A DNA stretch of 64,000 bases from Parvularcula sp038749595 (GTDB lineage Bacteria > Pseudomonadota > Alphaproteobacteria > Caulobacterales > Parvularculaceae), in the NCBI GenBank assembly GCA_038749595.1, contig JBCDHW010000009.1, forward strand, positions 43,663 to 107,662, written 5' to 3'. The position numbers were made by a program, and so were the translations under genes. This document shows positions 1 through 8,581 of the stretch, piece after piece (position 1 is the stretch's first letter; each line of letters starts with the position of its first letter). The notes under the pieces are model-generated. The model had not been told where the DNA came from. It worked only from the letters and a program-made list of their open reading frames with translations, and did not search any database.

Positions 1-53
1 TGCGTCGACGCTGTGTTACGTGTTGCGCAGGCTTAGCGATCGCTTATGTTCGA

Positions 54-800
54 TCAGCGAACGTCGGGATACTGATTGTCGAGGCCACGGCGCTGGCCCA
101 AACCCCAGCGGATCCCCACCTTGAGGTAAATCCAGTTCGCTTTGAGTGGCCCCCAGGCCGCAATCCGCCGGTCTGAGGTCTGCACAATACGGTCAACAAG
201 CCTAATCCGGCCACGCGCGGTCATCTTTATACAGAGGTCCGCCTCTTCCATCACTTTCATCTGAGGATCACACCCGCCCACGGCGAGGAAAGCGCTCCGC
301 TTAAAGAACATCGCATGATCACCGAACAGGAGACGGCAGCCACGCACGAAGAGGTGGGGACGGAACAAAAGCGGCGCATACCATGTTTTCAGCCAGTTAT
401 GGAGGCTGGTAACCCAGCGGGTTTGTCTCTCCCCGCATAAAATTGCCGTGAACCCCGCGAGAACCGTCTTAGGGTCCTCAAGTGTTTGATCGATCACATT
501 TATTGCGTCGAGCGGCAGCGCCGTATCGGCGTGGAGTACGCAGATATGCTCCGTATGTGTTTCGTCCACACCGCGGTTGATCTGGCGCGCCCGACCGGCT
601 GGCGTTTGCTCGACGACGCAAAAGCCAAGCTCTTTTGCAACGTCTACGGTATGATCCGTACTCCCACCGTCAACAACGATGACTTCGCTCGGCTTCGGGT
701 CGAGTGCAGCGATGTTACGCGCCAGCGGGCGCAACGCTTTTTCTTCGTTGAGCGTTGGGATGACCAGCGCGACGGGGGCTACGCGAGAAGATGTGGCCAC
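54..800 (-). CDS. GT2 glycosyltransferase (TIGR04283-like, rSAM/arsenic-associated)
   Basis: A 248-aa cytoplasmic family 2 glycosyltransferase. The GT-A nucleotide-sugar fold is seen in VIPTLNEE near the N terminus, VDGGSTD and LHADT (DXD-like), and a later EEADLC acid motif. No transmembrane segment is obvious. The length and the PTLNE/VDGGSTD pattern fit the TIGR04283 'transferase 2, rSAM/selenodomain-associated' family, which often sits beside a DUF2064 transferase, as here. The GTG start overlaps the upstream DUF2064 gene by 22 bp, so the two are probably translationally coupled. It is the last gene of the minus-strand run that starts with arsM. Its acceptor is unknown; a role in glycosylating an organoarsenical is inference from context. 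Confidence 0.85.
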   Translation of the reverse strand: MATSSRVAPVALVIPTLNEEKALRPLARNIAALDPKPSEVIVVDGGSTDHTVDVAKELGFCVVEQTPAGRARQINRGVDETHTEHICVLHADTALPLDAINVIDQTLEDPKTVLAGFTAILCGERQTRWVTSLHNWLKTWYAPLLFRPHLFVRGCRLLFGDHAMFFKRSAFLAVGGCDPQMKVMEEADLCIKMTARGRIRLVDRIVQTSDRRIAAWGPLKANWIYLKVGIRWGLGQRRGLDNQYPDVR

Positions 801-1351
801 CGGTAAAGGTCCTCAGGTCGGTCAAGATCCGCTAGCGTCGGCAAGACGTGCGGGATGGTGCCTGCGGCTTCGAAGGCAGACAAGGTTGTTTTATAGACAG
901 TACCCGTCCCCCACGGAATATCCGTAAACACACCATCTACCGGTCGGCGAAGGCCGAGTGTCCAATAGCCGCCATCCTCTGCCGGACCAATGACCGCTGG
1001 ATGCTGCTCCAGCGCGTAAGCGGCGGATTGAAGAAGGTCCGGCGTAAGGTCGGGAGCATCCGTACCCAGAAAGATCACTGGATGCGGCTCTGACGCCGCT
1101 CTCAATTTATCACCCAGGTCACCGGCCGGCTGTGGTGCAAACTTCAACGGGCCGAGCCAGTCGTGGAACGCCTGTTCGTCGGCCCCGGTCCCCCAGAGTT
1201 CGAATTGCAGCCTAGATTGCCGCGCGACGGAAACTGTATGCTCCGCTAACGTACGATGAAGGCGTGCGGCAGCCGCTGGCCCAATCGCTGGGATGAGCCG
1301 CGTCTTACACTTGCCCGGCTCAGGCCACCGCGCCAAAATCACCACACGCAT
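779..1351 (-). CDS. DUF2064 transferase (TIGR04282-like, arsenosugar-type glycosyltransferase)
   Basis: A 190-aa protein of the DUF2064/TIGR04282 family, a nucleotidyl- or glycosyltransferase-like GT-A fold. Visible family marks are the N-terminal ARWPEPGKCKTRL (phosphate-binding loop, as in cytidylyltransferases), GDLGDKL, FLGTDAPDL (the conserved D-P/A-D metal motif) and PAEDGGYW. Family members are annotated 'rSAM/selenodomain-associated transferase 1', or as arsenosugar biosynthesis glycosyltransferase in arsenic clusters. The start lies 3 nt after the SDR stop and the end overlaps the GT2, so the three genes form one unit. Family identity is firm; substrate is inferred. Confidence 0.85.
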   Translation of the reverse strand: MRVVILARWPEPGKCKTRLIPAIGPAAAARLHRTLAEHTVSVARQSRLQFELWGTGADEQAFHDWLGPLKFAPQPAGDLGDKLRAASEPHPVIFLGTDAPDLTPDLLQSAAYALEQHPAVIGPAEDGGYWTLGLRRPVDGVFTDIPWGTGTVYKTTLSAFEAAGTIPHVLPTLADLDRPEDLYRWPHLLA

Positions 1352-1354
1352 CGA

Positions 1355-2392
1355 CTAGGCCCGTTTCTTGGCTCGTGGTTTGATGAAGCCCGCTTCAAGG
1401 GTGTACTGAACAATCCGCGCCCACCAGTCTTCATCCGTAGGGGGACAGTGCCGCCCGGAGAACTTTCGAAATCCGGTGTCATGGAAGCGAGGATTACGGC
1501 TGAAGTATCGTGCGTAAACCTCTGCACCTCTTTGAAAAAACCGGCGCTCGGAGGGTCGGAGTGCTTCGATGGTGAAGGTCTCAGGCGCAACCCATTCGGG
1601 GAAGGACAGACCCTCAAACTGCGACAGGGTTTTGGGAAACGCGCGCATCGGGGTTGGCTCAGACGCACACAGATGAAATGTCTTTCCTTCCGCCTCGTCG
1701 AAGCGCTCGGCCATCTCGACGACACCGCGGCAGACATAGTCAATCGGTACAAGATCGAGCGTTGCGTCAGGCAGAGCAGGCATCGTCCGAACCCAGCCTT
1801 CGGCGAAGACTTTCAGGATCGGGTAGATCGTATCGAAACTCCGTATACGTCCTGTCCCATAATCGCCGAGCACAATCGAGGGACGCGCAATTGCCCACCG
1901 CACTGAGCTGGCGCGGACACGTTTTTCTGCCTCGAATTTTGTCGACTCGTAGCCGTTGGTGAAGTCTTGGCCCTCGTCGAGCTCGGACTCGAGGATTGTC
2001 CCCTGGCGATCACCCGCGACATAGGCTGTTGAGACGTGGAGGAGCGGCAAGCCCCCCGCTTCGCACAGGGTAAGGATATTCTGAGTACCGTCTATATTGA
2101 CGGCACGGTGAAGATCGGTCTCGGCTGTGAAGTCCGTCACGGCGGCGCAGTGGACGACAAGATCGATGTCCGCACATAGACGGTCGTAATCGTCCTGACC
2201 CAGACCGAGTTGCGGCTTGGTGATATCGCCGCGGACGCGGGCTATATCCTCAACCGGCGTGCCGTCATTGCGCATGACCTCAGGATGACGATTGAGCAGC
2301 CCCGTGACGGTACAGCCACTTTCCTGCAGCAAACCGCAGATCTCGCCGCCGAGAAGGCCCGCGGCGCCCGTTACCAAAACCCGCTTGGTCAC
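1355..2392 (-). CDS. Extended SDR / thioester-reductase-like NAD(P)-dependent oxidoreductase
   Basis: A 345-aa protein with an N-terminal Rossmann motif (VLVTGAAGLLGGE), a conserved VVHCAAVTDF segment and a catalytic YESTK (YxxxK), typical of extended short-chain dehydrogenases related to NAD-dependent epimerases and the NAD-binding domain of carboxylic/thioester reductases. I start at GTG 2392, 4 nt after the arsM stop and just before the first beta strand. The open frame runs to 2503, but that would bury 107 bp of the arsM C-terminal codons and add an unstructured leader. It may reduce or epimerise the sugar or acid moiety of the product of this cluster; that role is inference. Confidence 0.8.
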   Translation of the reverse strand: MTKRVLVTGAAGLLGGEICGLLQESGCTVTGLLNRHPEVMRNDGTPVEDIARVRGDITKPQLGLGQDDYDRLCADIDLVVHCAAVTDFTAETDLHRAVNIDGTQNILTLCEAGGLPLLHVSTAYVAGDRQGTILESELDEGQDFTNGYESTKFEAEKRVRASSVRWAIARPSIVLGDYGTGRIRSFDTIYPILKVFAEGWVRTMPALPDATLDLVPIDYVCRGVVEMAERFDEAEGKTFHLCASEPTPMRAFPKTLSQFEGLSFPEWVAPETFTIEALRPSERRFFQRGAEVYARYFSRNPRFHDTGFRKFSGRHCPPTDEDWWARIVQYTLEAGFIKPRAKKRA

Positions 2393-2396
2393 AGGC

Positions 2397-3437
2397 TTAG
2401 CAACAGCCCGCTGCGGCGGGTTCGGCTGAGTCCGTGTAAGGATAGCTGCGGGAAGCGCCTGGGAACGGTCCGTGATGGACTTCTGTATCGCCCATAAAAT
2501 CAAAGTGATCGGCGAACCGGCTTTGCTGGAGCATCAGGAAGGTGTTGCCGCACACAGGCACGGGGCGACCAGTGTCAAACGTGAACCGGCCATCAAATGC
2601 GAGCGATTGCGCATGGCCAGGGATCGACCCAAGATACCGCACCGCTTGTCCGTAGTCTTCGTTTTGGCGCTCCAGCCCCTCTACCTTGAACAGGCGATAG
2701 GTCGCCGACGTGAACCGGTAGCCCTCCACTTTGGCCTGCTGCTCAGCGTCGCCGATGGCAAGCGGCCGATCGGTCACCAGGCGGGGGTCGTCAAAGCCTG
2801 CCTCGCGGGCGAGCCGGTCGAAGTCGCCCCAATACAGCGCGCCGGAAATGCACTCGCCGTGCAGGACAGGGTCGCGCTGAAGCGCTTGGGGAATGCGCCG
2901 GTCGGCGTAGACGTCGGAGAAGTAAAGCTCGCCCCCCTGGCGGAGCAGACGGAACGCTTCGCGGAACACCGCAGGTTTGTCAGCAACCAGATTGATCACG
3001 CAGTTCGAGACGATGACGTCGAAACTCCCGGCATCGAGGGGCAAATCACCGAGGCGCTCAATATCGCCTTCGAGGAACGAGACATTGTCGAACCCGAAGC
3101 GATCCGCATGCCACGCTTTCGTGCCGTTGGCGATCGCCAGCTGCTCCGGGGTCGCGTCCACGCCAACCACCCGGCCCTTCGGCCCGACCAGCTGGGCCAG
3201 CACATAGGCGTCTTGCCCCGTGCCCGACCCGAGATCCAGGATCGACAGGCCCTCAAGCGCCTCGGGTGCAACGAGACCACAGCCGTAATAGCGGCTGGTC
3301 ACGTCTTCGTGGACATTGGCCAGCGCCTCGCGAACCGCAACCGGCGGCGCTTCGAGCGTACAACATGCATCCGTCTTAAGATCATCGGAACTGGCCAAGA
3401 CCTTGCCATAATACTGCTGTGAATTTTCGAGATTCAT
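2397..3437 (-). CDS. arsM: Arsenite S-adenosylmethionine methyltransferase
   Basis: A 346-aa cytoplasmic enzyme that transfers methyl groups from SAM to trivalent arsenic. The SAM fold is shown by LDLGSGTGQDAY (residues 67-78) and the acidic VVGVDAT. All four cysteines used by characterised ArsM enzymes appear in matching contexts: C25/C26 (DACC), C53 (YYGCG), C146 (SNCV) and C196 (GECISGALYW), with the 146-to-196 spacing equal to that of the algal enzyme. The protein ends in GCC, a possible extra thiol pair. The start is ATG 3437 with a GGGG-type ribosome site; the longer frame to 3596 would run over the divergent gene. It heads the SDR-DUF2064-GT2 run and diverges from a radical SAM gene, a layout suited to organoarsenical synthesis. 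Confidence 0.9.
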   Translation of the reverse strand: MNLENSQQYYGKVLASSDDLKTDACCTLEAPPVAVREALANVHEDVTSRYYGCGLVAPEALEGLSILDLGSGTGQDAYVLAQLVGPKGRVVGVDATPEQLAIANGTKAWHADRFGFDNVSFLEGDIERLGDLPLDAGSFDVIVSNCVINLVADKPAVFREAFRLLRQGGELYFSDVYADRRIPQALQRDPVLHGECISGALYWGDFDRLAREAGFDDPRLVTDRPLAIGDAEQQAKVEGYRFTSATYRLFKVEGLERQNEDYGQAVRYLGSIPGHAQSLAFDGRFTFDTGRPVPVCGNTFLMLQQSRFADHFDFMGDTEVHHGPFPGASRSYPYTDSAEPAAAGCC

Positions 3438-3594
3438 GAGGGGCCCCTTGGTGACGCGACGCCGCGCCTGACATTTCTTTCTCATCAGCGCACCGACTCG
3501 GCGCGAGAACTTCTCCTTTGACAGGTTCGTTGAGGACGCTGCAAGGTTACGTTTTGAGCGAAATCTTGCCTTTGGCAGATCGGAGTCTTTGCCC

Positions 3595-4572
3595 ATGGCG
3601 GCGCAGCTGGAACCAGCCGTGTCTCCCTTTCGAAGGGAGGGTGATCAACTCGAAGAGGGCAAGTTCGCCCATCCCGAGATCACCAAAGACGGCACCGAGC
3701 GCGCTTTGGTACCGATGTTTGGGCTCGACACGCTTTGGTTCAACACGGGGACGCTGTGCAATCTCTCCTGTGCTGGGTGTTATATCGAAAGCTCGCCCGT
3801 CAATGACGCGCTGGTCTATATCACCACGGCGGAGGTGGAGCGGTACCTCGATGAGATTGAGCGGGATGGCTTTGGGACGAAGACCATCGCGTTCACGGGC
3901 GGTGAGCCGTTCATGAACCGCGATATGCTCCCCATCATCGAGATGTGCTTAGAGCGCGGCTTTCACGTCCTTATACTGACCAATGCCATGCGCCCGATGC
4001 AGCGCTTCGCGAAGCCGCTCGCGCAGATTATTTCCCAAGCCGGCGAGCGGTTGGTGTTCCGCGTTAGCCTCGATCACCACACCCAGGACAAGCATGAGGC
4101 CGAGCGCGGCAAGAACTCCTGGGACAAGGCGCTCGAAGGGCTCAGGTGGCTGCGGGAGCAGCAGGCGCAGATTGCCGTGGCGGGGCGTCAGCTTGCGGAT
4201 GAGAGCCTTGAGGATGCGCAAGCAGGCTATGCGGCGCTGTTTCGGACGCTCGACCTTGCTGTCGATGTGACGAACCCTGAACAATTGGTGCTCTTTCCGG
4301 AGATGGACGCCACCCTCGACACACCTGAGATCAGCGAGGCATGTTGGGGGATTTTGAACCTCCCGAAGCAGGCGGTGATGTGCTCTTCAAGCCGCATGGT
4401 GGTGAAGCGCAAAGGAGAGGCCACGACGCGCGTGGCGGCATGCACGCTCCTACCCTATGACGAAGAATTCGATCTCGGAGAGAGCCTTGCGGAAGCGTCA
4501 CAGAGCGTTCGCCTCAACCACCCGCACTGCTCACGATTCTGCGTTTTGGGCGGGGCCAGCTGTTCGGGCTAA
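3595..4572 (+). CDS. Radical SAM protein with Cys-rich C terminus, arsM neighbour
   Basis: A 325-aa radical SAM enzyme. The 4Fe-4S/SAM site is CNLSCAGC (C55, C59, C62), followed by the SAM-binding FTGGEPF. The C-terminal third holds further cysteines (AACTLLPY, HCSRFC, and a final ASC) that could bind an auxiliary iron-sulfur cluster in the manner of SPASM/twitch proteins. ATG 3595 is preceded by GGAG at 3582-3585; the frame opens 6 nt earlier with TTG. It diverges from arsM across about 157 bp that must hold both promoters. It is not an obvious match to ArsS, whose CxxxCxxC context I remember differently, so I call it a distinct radical SAM protein. It probably makes a C-C or C-As bond, or rearranges a methylated arsenical; this is inference. 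Confidence 0.85.
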   Translation: MAAQLEPAVSPFRREGDQLEEGKFAHPEITKDGTERALVPMFGLDTLWFNTGTLCNLSCAGCYIESSPVNDALVYITTAEVERYLDEIERDGFGTKTIAFTGGEPFMNRDMLPIIEMCLERGFHVLILTNAMRPMQRFAKPLAQIISQAGERLVFRVSLDHHTQDKHEAERGKNSWDKALEGLRWLREQQAQIAVAGRQLADESLEDAQAGYAALFRTLDLAVDVTNPEQLVLFPEMDATLDTPEISEACWGILNLPKQAVMCSSSRMVVKRKGEATTRVAACTLLPYDEEFDLGESLAEASQSVRLNHPHCSRFCVLGGASCSG

Positions 4573-4943
4573 CGGCGCGGCCTGCGATAAGGCGTGCACG
4601 GAATATCGATGAGCCGAACAACGTCCGGCGTATCGCGCCGATCGAGGTAACAGCCTTCTGCGTCGATGAGGATATCAAAGACCACGGGCCGCGCTGGGCT
4701 CATCAGCTCTTTATCGGAAAGCGGCGGCGGCAACATGACGAGAACGGACGATGTCGTTCCGTCGGGCAGGCCAAAGCTAGCGGAGGGATTGTCCTCACGC
4801 AGCAGCGCCCGGACGGCGGGGAGGTCATCGCCGGCCAAGATGCCCGGTCGCGCGGGAAGCGGCGGCGGAACCGGCTCTTCAGGAAGGCCCGAGCAAGCCG
4901 CTGCGAGGAAAACCGAGCCGGCAGCGGTGATCCGTGTGATCAT
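4569..4943 (-). CDS. Small lipoprotein of unknown function
   Basis: A 124-aa protein with a lipoprotein signal: ITAAGSVFLAAAC, the Cys near residue 18 being the lipidation site. The mature part is proline-rich at first (EEPVPPPLP), then has no domain I recognise; the last segment holds two further cysteines (EGCY and IPCTPY) that may pair in the periplasm. Its start overlaps the stop of the S41 peptidase gene (ATGA), so it is translated as the second gene of that operon. Its stop overlaps the stop of the convergent radical SAM gene by 4 bp. Function unknown; a periplasmic partner of the protease is only a guess. Confidence 0.7.
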   Translation of the reverse strand: MITRITAAGSVFLAAACSGLPEEPVPPPLPARPGILAGDDLPAVRALLREDNPSASFGLPDGTTSSVLVMLPPPLSDKELMSPARPVVFDILIDAEGCYLDRRDTPDVVRLIDIPCTPYRRPRR

Positions 4944-6598
4944 GGTGCGTCTCCTGGCGTGCGCATATCGAGATTCGTCCCCGGAACATCGAGCGGAAGC
5001 GTGATCGCCATAGGATCATCCGCAGAACTCTGAGGACCCGAACGCGGCAGTGACGCCTCTGCCGCAAGCCCCGCCGGACACGACCCCGTCTCCCGGAACG
5101 ACAACGCCGCGCTGAGCAGCTTCTCGCCAGGATCGCCGAGGGTGCCGGTCAGGTCATCGACAACCTGACACCCGTCGATCCGTACACCGAAGGGATCAGG
5201 CGAATCCATCGGAATGAAACCGTCGGCAAAGTCGCCGAAACCCTGGTCATTGGTACCCTGAAATTGAATGGTGAAATAGGTGATGCCGCAATTGTCTTGC
5301 GGGAAAAACCCGAAAGGTTTTCCGCACGTCGTATCGCCGATCAAAATGACCTCGAAATCGACACCGCGCAGACCGTTGATCACCGCTTCACTCGCGCTGC
5401 ACGTGGACTCCGTGGACAGAATAAAGACCCGATTGACATCCCGCAGATCCGGCAACGGTGCTCCGGCACTGAGCGAGAAACCCAGTGTTTCACTAAAGAA
5501 CGGGATCGGATCATTCGGCTCGCCCGTCACGGGGTTGAACGCGCCAGCATCATCGTTGAACCGAAGCTGCTCAAAGGTCCGGCCGGTCGTGAATGCGGGC
5601 CCGGCGATCATGTAGGACAGCTGCGATGCCACCGCCAAAAGGCCGCCGCCATTGTAACGCAGGTCGAGCACCAGGTCGGTCACACCCTCCGCCGACAGCT
5701 CCTCAAAAGCTTCAACGATATCGGCTTCCGACGCGAACGGACTAAACGTGTTGAAGAGGACATAGCCGACGGGTCCGCTGGGGGTCTCGATCACCTCGAC
5801 ACGGTTGACCGGGTCGCGGGCCAAGTCCGCGGAGATGAGCGTGACCAACCTTTCCGTCCCGTCGGGATCGCGCATCAAGAAATCGTGGCTCTCACCCGCT
5901 GTGGCGGGGAAAAGGCCATCGTTCAGGGTATCGACATCGTCGCCGTTGATGAAATCTGCGCCATCAATCTCAACGATCCGCGCGCCCCTGAGGAAGGGCG
6001 GCAAGCCGTTCTCGTCCAAAGTCGACGCAGGGGTGTTGGCGTCTGTGTAGCGGACGCGAAAGTCGCGCGGCGGGGTCGTCGAGAGGGCCGCAAAGCTGAC
6101 CCCGTAACTCGCGGTGGGGGCCGATGTTCGCGACTGCAAAAACTCTTCCGTCGTCTGGGCGAAGTGGAAATCGTCTTTGTCCTCGCCGGACGGGGTCACC
6201 TCGAACGTGCGCAGCAGGTCAAAATACTCGAGGCGATCATCAAAAGTTCGTGGGTCGCGGTCAGTGACCTCGTCATTCCAGAGGTATGTTTCCTCGGTCC
6301 ACGAACGCAGCCAGAAATTCTCGAGGGTGGTTGAGCCGGTTCGATCGGGGAAAGGATTGCCTTCGATGTCGACCCCGGTCCGGGGCGCTTCGCATCGGTC
6401 CTTAAAGGTGCTTGCGGGCTCAAAAACACCCATCGTCCAGTCAGGAACCGAGCCGCCGGGGTTGCCTCCGCCGCCCATTGGCGGAGGGGTGATGGGCGCG
6501 CCGGGGCCACCTCCACCGCCCGGACAGCCGCCCAAAGCGATCAGGCCAGCGGAAAAAGCGATAAAACGAAGTGCTTTGCGAAAGGAATTTCCTATCAA
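4940..6598 (-). CDS. S41 family (C-terminal-processing-like) peptidase, lipoprotein
   Basis: A 552-aa secreted serine peptidase. The N terminus is a signal peptide with a lipobox-like LIALGGC followed by a Gly/Pro-rich linker. A PDZ-like segment (GARIVEIDG) comes before the S41 core: VLDLRYNGGG, then STCSASEAV, whose Ser is the predicted nucleophile, and DTTCGKPFG with the general-base Lys. This order is that of Ctp/tricorn-type S41 proteases. Several cysteines in the mature protein suggest periplasmic disulfides. It is the first gene of a two-gene operon with the small lipoprotein. Proteins of this size and composition are common in marine Alphaproteobacteria as outer-membrane or periplasmic proteases; the substrate is unknown. 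Confidence 0.85.
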   Translation of the reverse strand: MIGNSFRKALRFIAFSAGLIALGGCPGGGGGPGAPITPPPMGGGGNPGGSVPDWTMGVFEPASTFKDRCEAPRTGVDIEGNPFPDRTGSTTLENFWLRSWTEETYLWNDEVTDRDPRTFDDRLEYFDLLRTFEVTPSGEDKDDFHFAQTTEEFLQSRTSAPTASYGVSFAALSTTPPRDFRVRYTDANTPASTLDENGLPPFLRGARIVEIDGADFINGDDVDTLNDGLFPATAGESHDFLMRDPDGTERLVTLISADLARDPVNRVEVIETPSGPVGYVLFNTFSPFASEADIVEAFEELSAEGVTDLVLDLRYNGGGLLAVASQLSYMIAGPAFTTGRTFEQLRFNDDAGAFNPVTGEPNDPIPFFSETLGFSLSAGAPLPDLRDVNRVFILSTESTCSASEAVINGLRGVDFEVILIGDTTCGKPFGFFPQDNCGITYFTIQFQGTNDQGFGDFADGFIPMDSPDPFGVRIDGCQVVDDLTGTLGDPGEKLLSAALSFRETGSCPAGLAAEASLPRSGPQSSADDPMAITLPLDVPGTNLDMRTPGDAP

Positions 6599-6831
6599 AG
6601 CGCCCTACCCCCAAAAAGATTTCATACCCAACGCGGTGATAAACGTATTAAGAACAAACGACAATTATCACGGTCATTGTTTCCGGCAGCGTGTTCAGCC
6701 GGCCCGCGTGCGCGCCTAGGCCATGTTCACACCGACGGGAGCGAACCTATATTCGGACCGTGATTGAGCAACCCCTGTATTTCGGTGCTCAGCAGTAGCG
6801 TTTCATCGGTTCCCATTGGTTAGGAGGTCGC

Positions 6832-8580
6832 GTGGCAGACGGACATCATCAGCTCTCGGCACGACACATTGTCGGCCTCGTGATCGACATTTTGAAGACC
6901 GAACGCGGGTTCCTCGGCCTCGCGGCCGTTTACGGTATTGGCATCAGCCTCCTTTCGCTTGCGACACCCATCGCGGTCCAGGTTTTGATTAATGCCGTGG
7001 GCTATACCGGCCTCGCGGTGCCTCTCGTGGTCCTCTCAATCACGCTGTTCCTGCTCCTCGTCGGGTCCGGACTAATGAACGCCCTGCGCGTGCACTTGAT
7101 GGAGATCTTCTCGCGTCGGTTCTATGCGCGGCTGGTCTCAGAAATCTCGCTCATCGCCCTCTACGCGCAGAACCCCTTCTTCCTCGACGAAGGACGCGGC
7201 GCGCTGTTCAACCGCTACTTCGACATCATGCAGGTGCAAAAGGCCGTCCCCGTACTGATGGTCGGCGGCTTCACGGTCATCTTGCAAGTGTTGGTCGGCT
7301 TTGTACTGACGAGTTTCTACCACCCGTGGTTTTTGATGTTCAACATCGTGGTCTCCTCGCTCATCTGGGCGATCTGGATGATCTGGGGCCCGGCGGCGAT
7401 CCGGACCGCCGTTGAGTTAAGCCAAGCGAAGCACCGCTCCGCCGCGTGGGTGCAAGGGCTCGGGGCTTCGAACGGATACTTCAAATCCGATGAGCACATT
7501 GCCTACGCCCTGCGGCGTACGGATGAATCGACCTGCGATTACGTGTCCGCGCACCGCAAGCACTTCCGCCGCCACTTTGCCCAGACTGTCAGCTTCCTGA
7601 TGCTTTACGCCGCCGCCAGCGCCGCGCTGCTCGGCCTTGGCGGGTGGCTCGTGATCCAGGGACAGCTGACGCTCGGCCAGTTGGTCGCTGCGGAGCTGGT
7701 CCTGTCGGTGGCGTTCTTTGGGGTCAGTCAGTTGGGTACCTACCTGACTTATTTCTACGATACCTGTGCCGCGTGCGAGGAGCTGAGCCTCTTCTACGGC
7801 GTCGCCCAGGAAGAGCCCTCAGGCGAAGAACAGCCGAGCATGACCGACGCGTCGGTCGCCTTCCACGGCGTGCGCGGCACGGCCCGAGGCCGCGAGGTCG
7901 AGTTCAACATCGAGATCGAGTCCGGGATGAAAATCCAGGCCAACGCCTCGGCCCACGGAACGCAACGGCTGTTCACCAACCTGCTCAAGCGCTTTGAGGA
8001 ACCGCGCGGCGGTTATATCACCTTAGGCGGCGATGACCTTCTAGCGAAGGACGTCAAAAGCCTGCGCCGCGAAGTCATCGTGCTCGACCGCCCGACCTTG
8101 GTGGAAATGCCGATGCGGGAATATCTGCGCTTGGCGGCAAAGTCAGCTTCCTCATCGGAGATGATCCGTGTGCTGGATACTGTCGGGCTGATGGGCGTCA
8201 TCGAAGAGCTCGAAGACGGGCTCGATACCATGCTGTCCACGACCGGCTGGCCGCTCTCGATTGGCGAGGCGATGCGGCTGAAACTTGCGGCCGCGATCCT
8301 TTCGCAGCCCTCGGTTCTCGTGCTGAACCAGCTTTACGATACGTTGCCCACGGAAATGTTGCGCCGGGCCGTGGAGACCGTCGTCACAGACGGCAACACA
8401 CCCGCCACGGTGATCGTGTTCACCAGCCGCGAGGATGATCTCAAGCTCGGGAACTATCTCTGGATGGAATCCGATTCCCAAGATCTCCTCTCGGACTTCA
8501 ACAGCTTCGCACAGCGCGCGTTCCAAAAGGATCGGCCGCGCAACGTTGAGCACCTCAAGCCTGTGTTGACGGAGGTCTAA
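6832..8580 (+). CDS. ABC exporter half-transporter with degenerate (pseudo) ATPase domain
   Basis: A 582-aa protein built like a type I secretion ABC exporter: about six membrane helices (residues 25-330) then a nucleotide-binding fold. The ATPase motifs are broken. At the Walker A position (370-379, ANASAHGTQR) there is no GxGK(S/T); the signature is LSIGE (475-479) instead of LSGGQ; Walker B ends in LNQ (498-500), so the magnesium-binding Asp is Asn and the catalytic Glu is Gln. The chain otherwise stays open and in register, which argues for a maintained pseudo-ATPase rather than decay. The GTG start has TAGGAGG 4 nt upstream. It is followed after 1 nt by hlyD and then tolC genes. How export is powered is unclear. 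Confidence 0.85.
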   Translation: MADGHHQLSARHIVGLVIDILKTERGFLGLAAVYGIGISLLSLATPIAVQVLINAVGYTGLAVPLVVLSITLFLLLVGSGLMNALRVHLMEIFSRRFYARLVSEISLIALYAQNPFFLDEGRGALFNRYFDIMQVQKAVPVLMVGGFTVILQVLVGFVLTSFYHPWFLMFNIVVSSLIWAIWMIWGPAAIRTAVELSQAKHRSAAWVQGLGASNGYFKSDEHIAYALRRTDESTCDYVSAHRKHFRRHFAQTVSFLMLYAAASAALLGLGGWLVIQGQLTLGQLVAAELVLSVAFFGVSQLGTYLTYFYDTCAACEELSLFYGVAQEEPSGEEQPSMTDASVAFHGVRGTARGREVEFNIEIESGMKIQANASAHGTQRLFTNLLKRFEEPRGGYITLGGDDLLAKDVKSLRREVIVLDRPTLVEMPMREYLRLAAKSASSSEMIRVLDTVGLMGVIEELEDGLDTMLSTTGWPLSIGEAMRLKLAAAILSQPSVLVLNQLYDTLPTEMLRRAVETVVTDGNTPATVIVFTSREDDLKLGNYLWMESDSQDLLSDFNSFAQRAFQKDRPRNVEHLKPVLTEV

Positions 8581-8581
8581 T

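Noticed and set aside
2393..2503. 5' extension of the SDR gene
   Set aside because: Lies inside arsM and adds an unordered leader before the Rossmann motif.
2472..3422. 316-codon plus frame opposite arsM
   Set aside because: Shadow of arsM.
3438..3596. 5' extension of arsM
   Set aside because: Would run over the divergent promoter region and the radical SAM start; basic leader not seen in ArsM.
5264..6334. 356-codon plus frame opposite the S41 gene
   Set aside because: Antisense shadow in GC-rich DNA; no motif.
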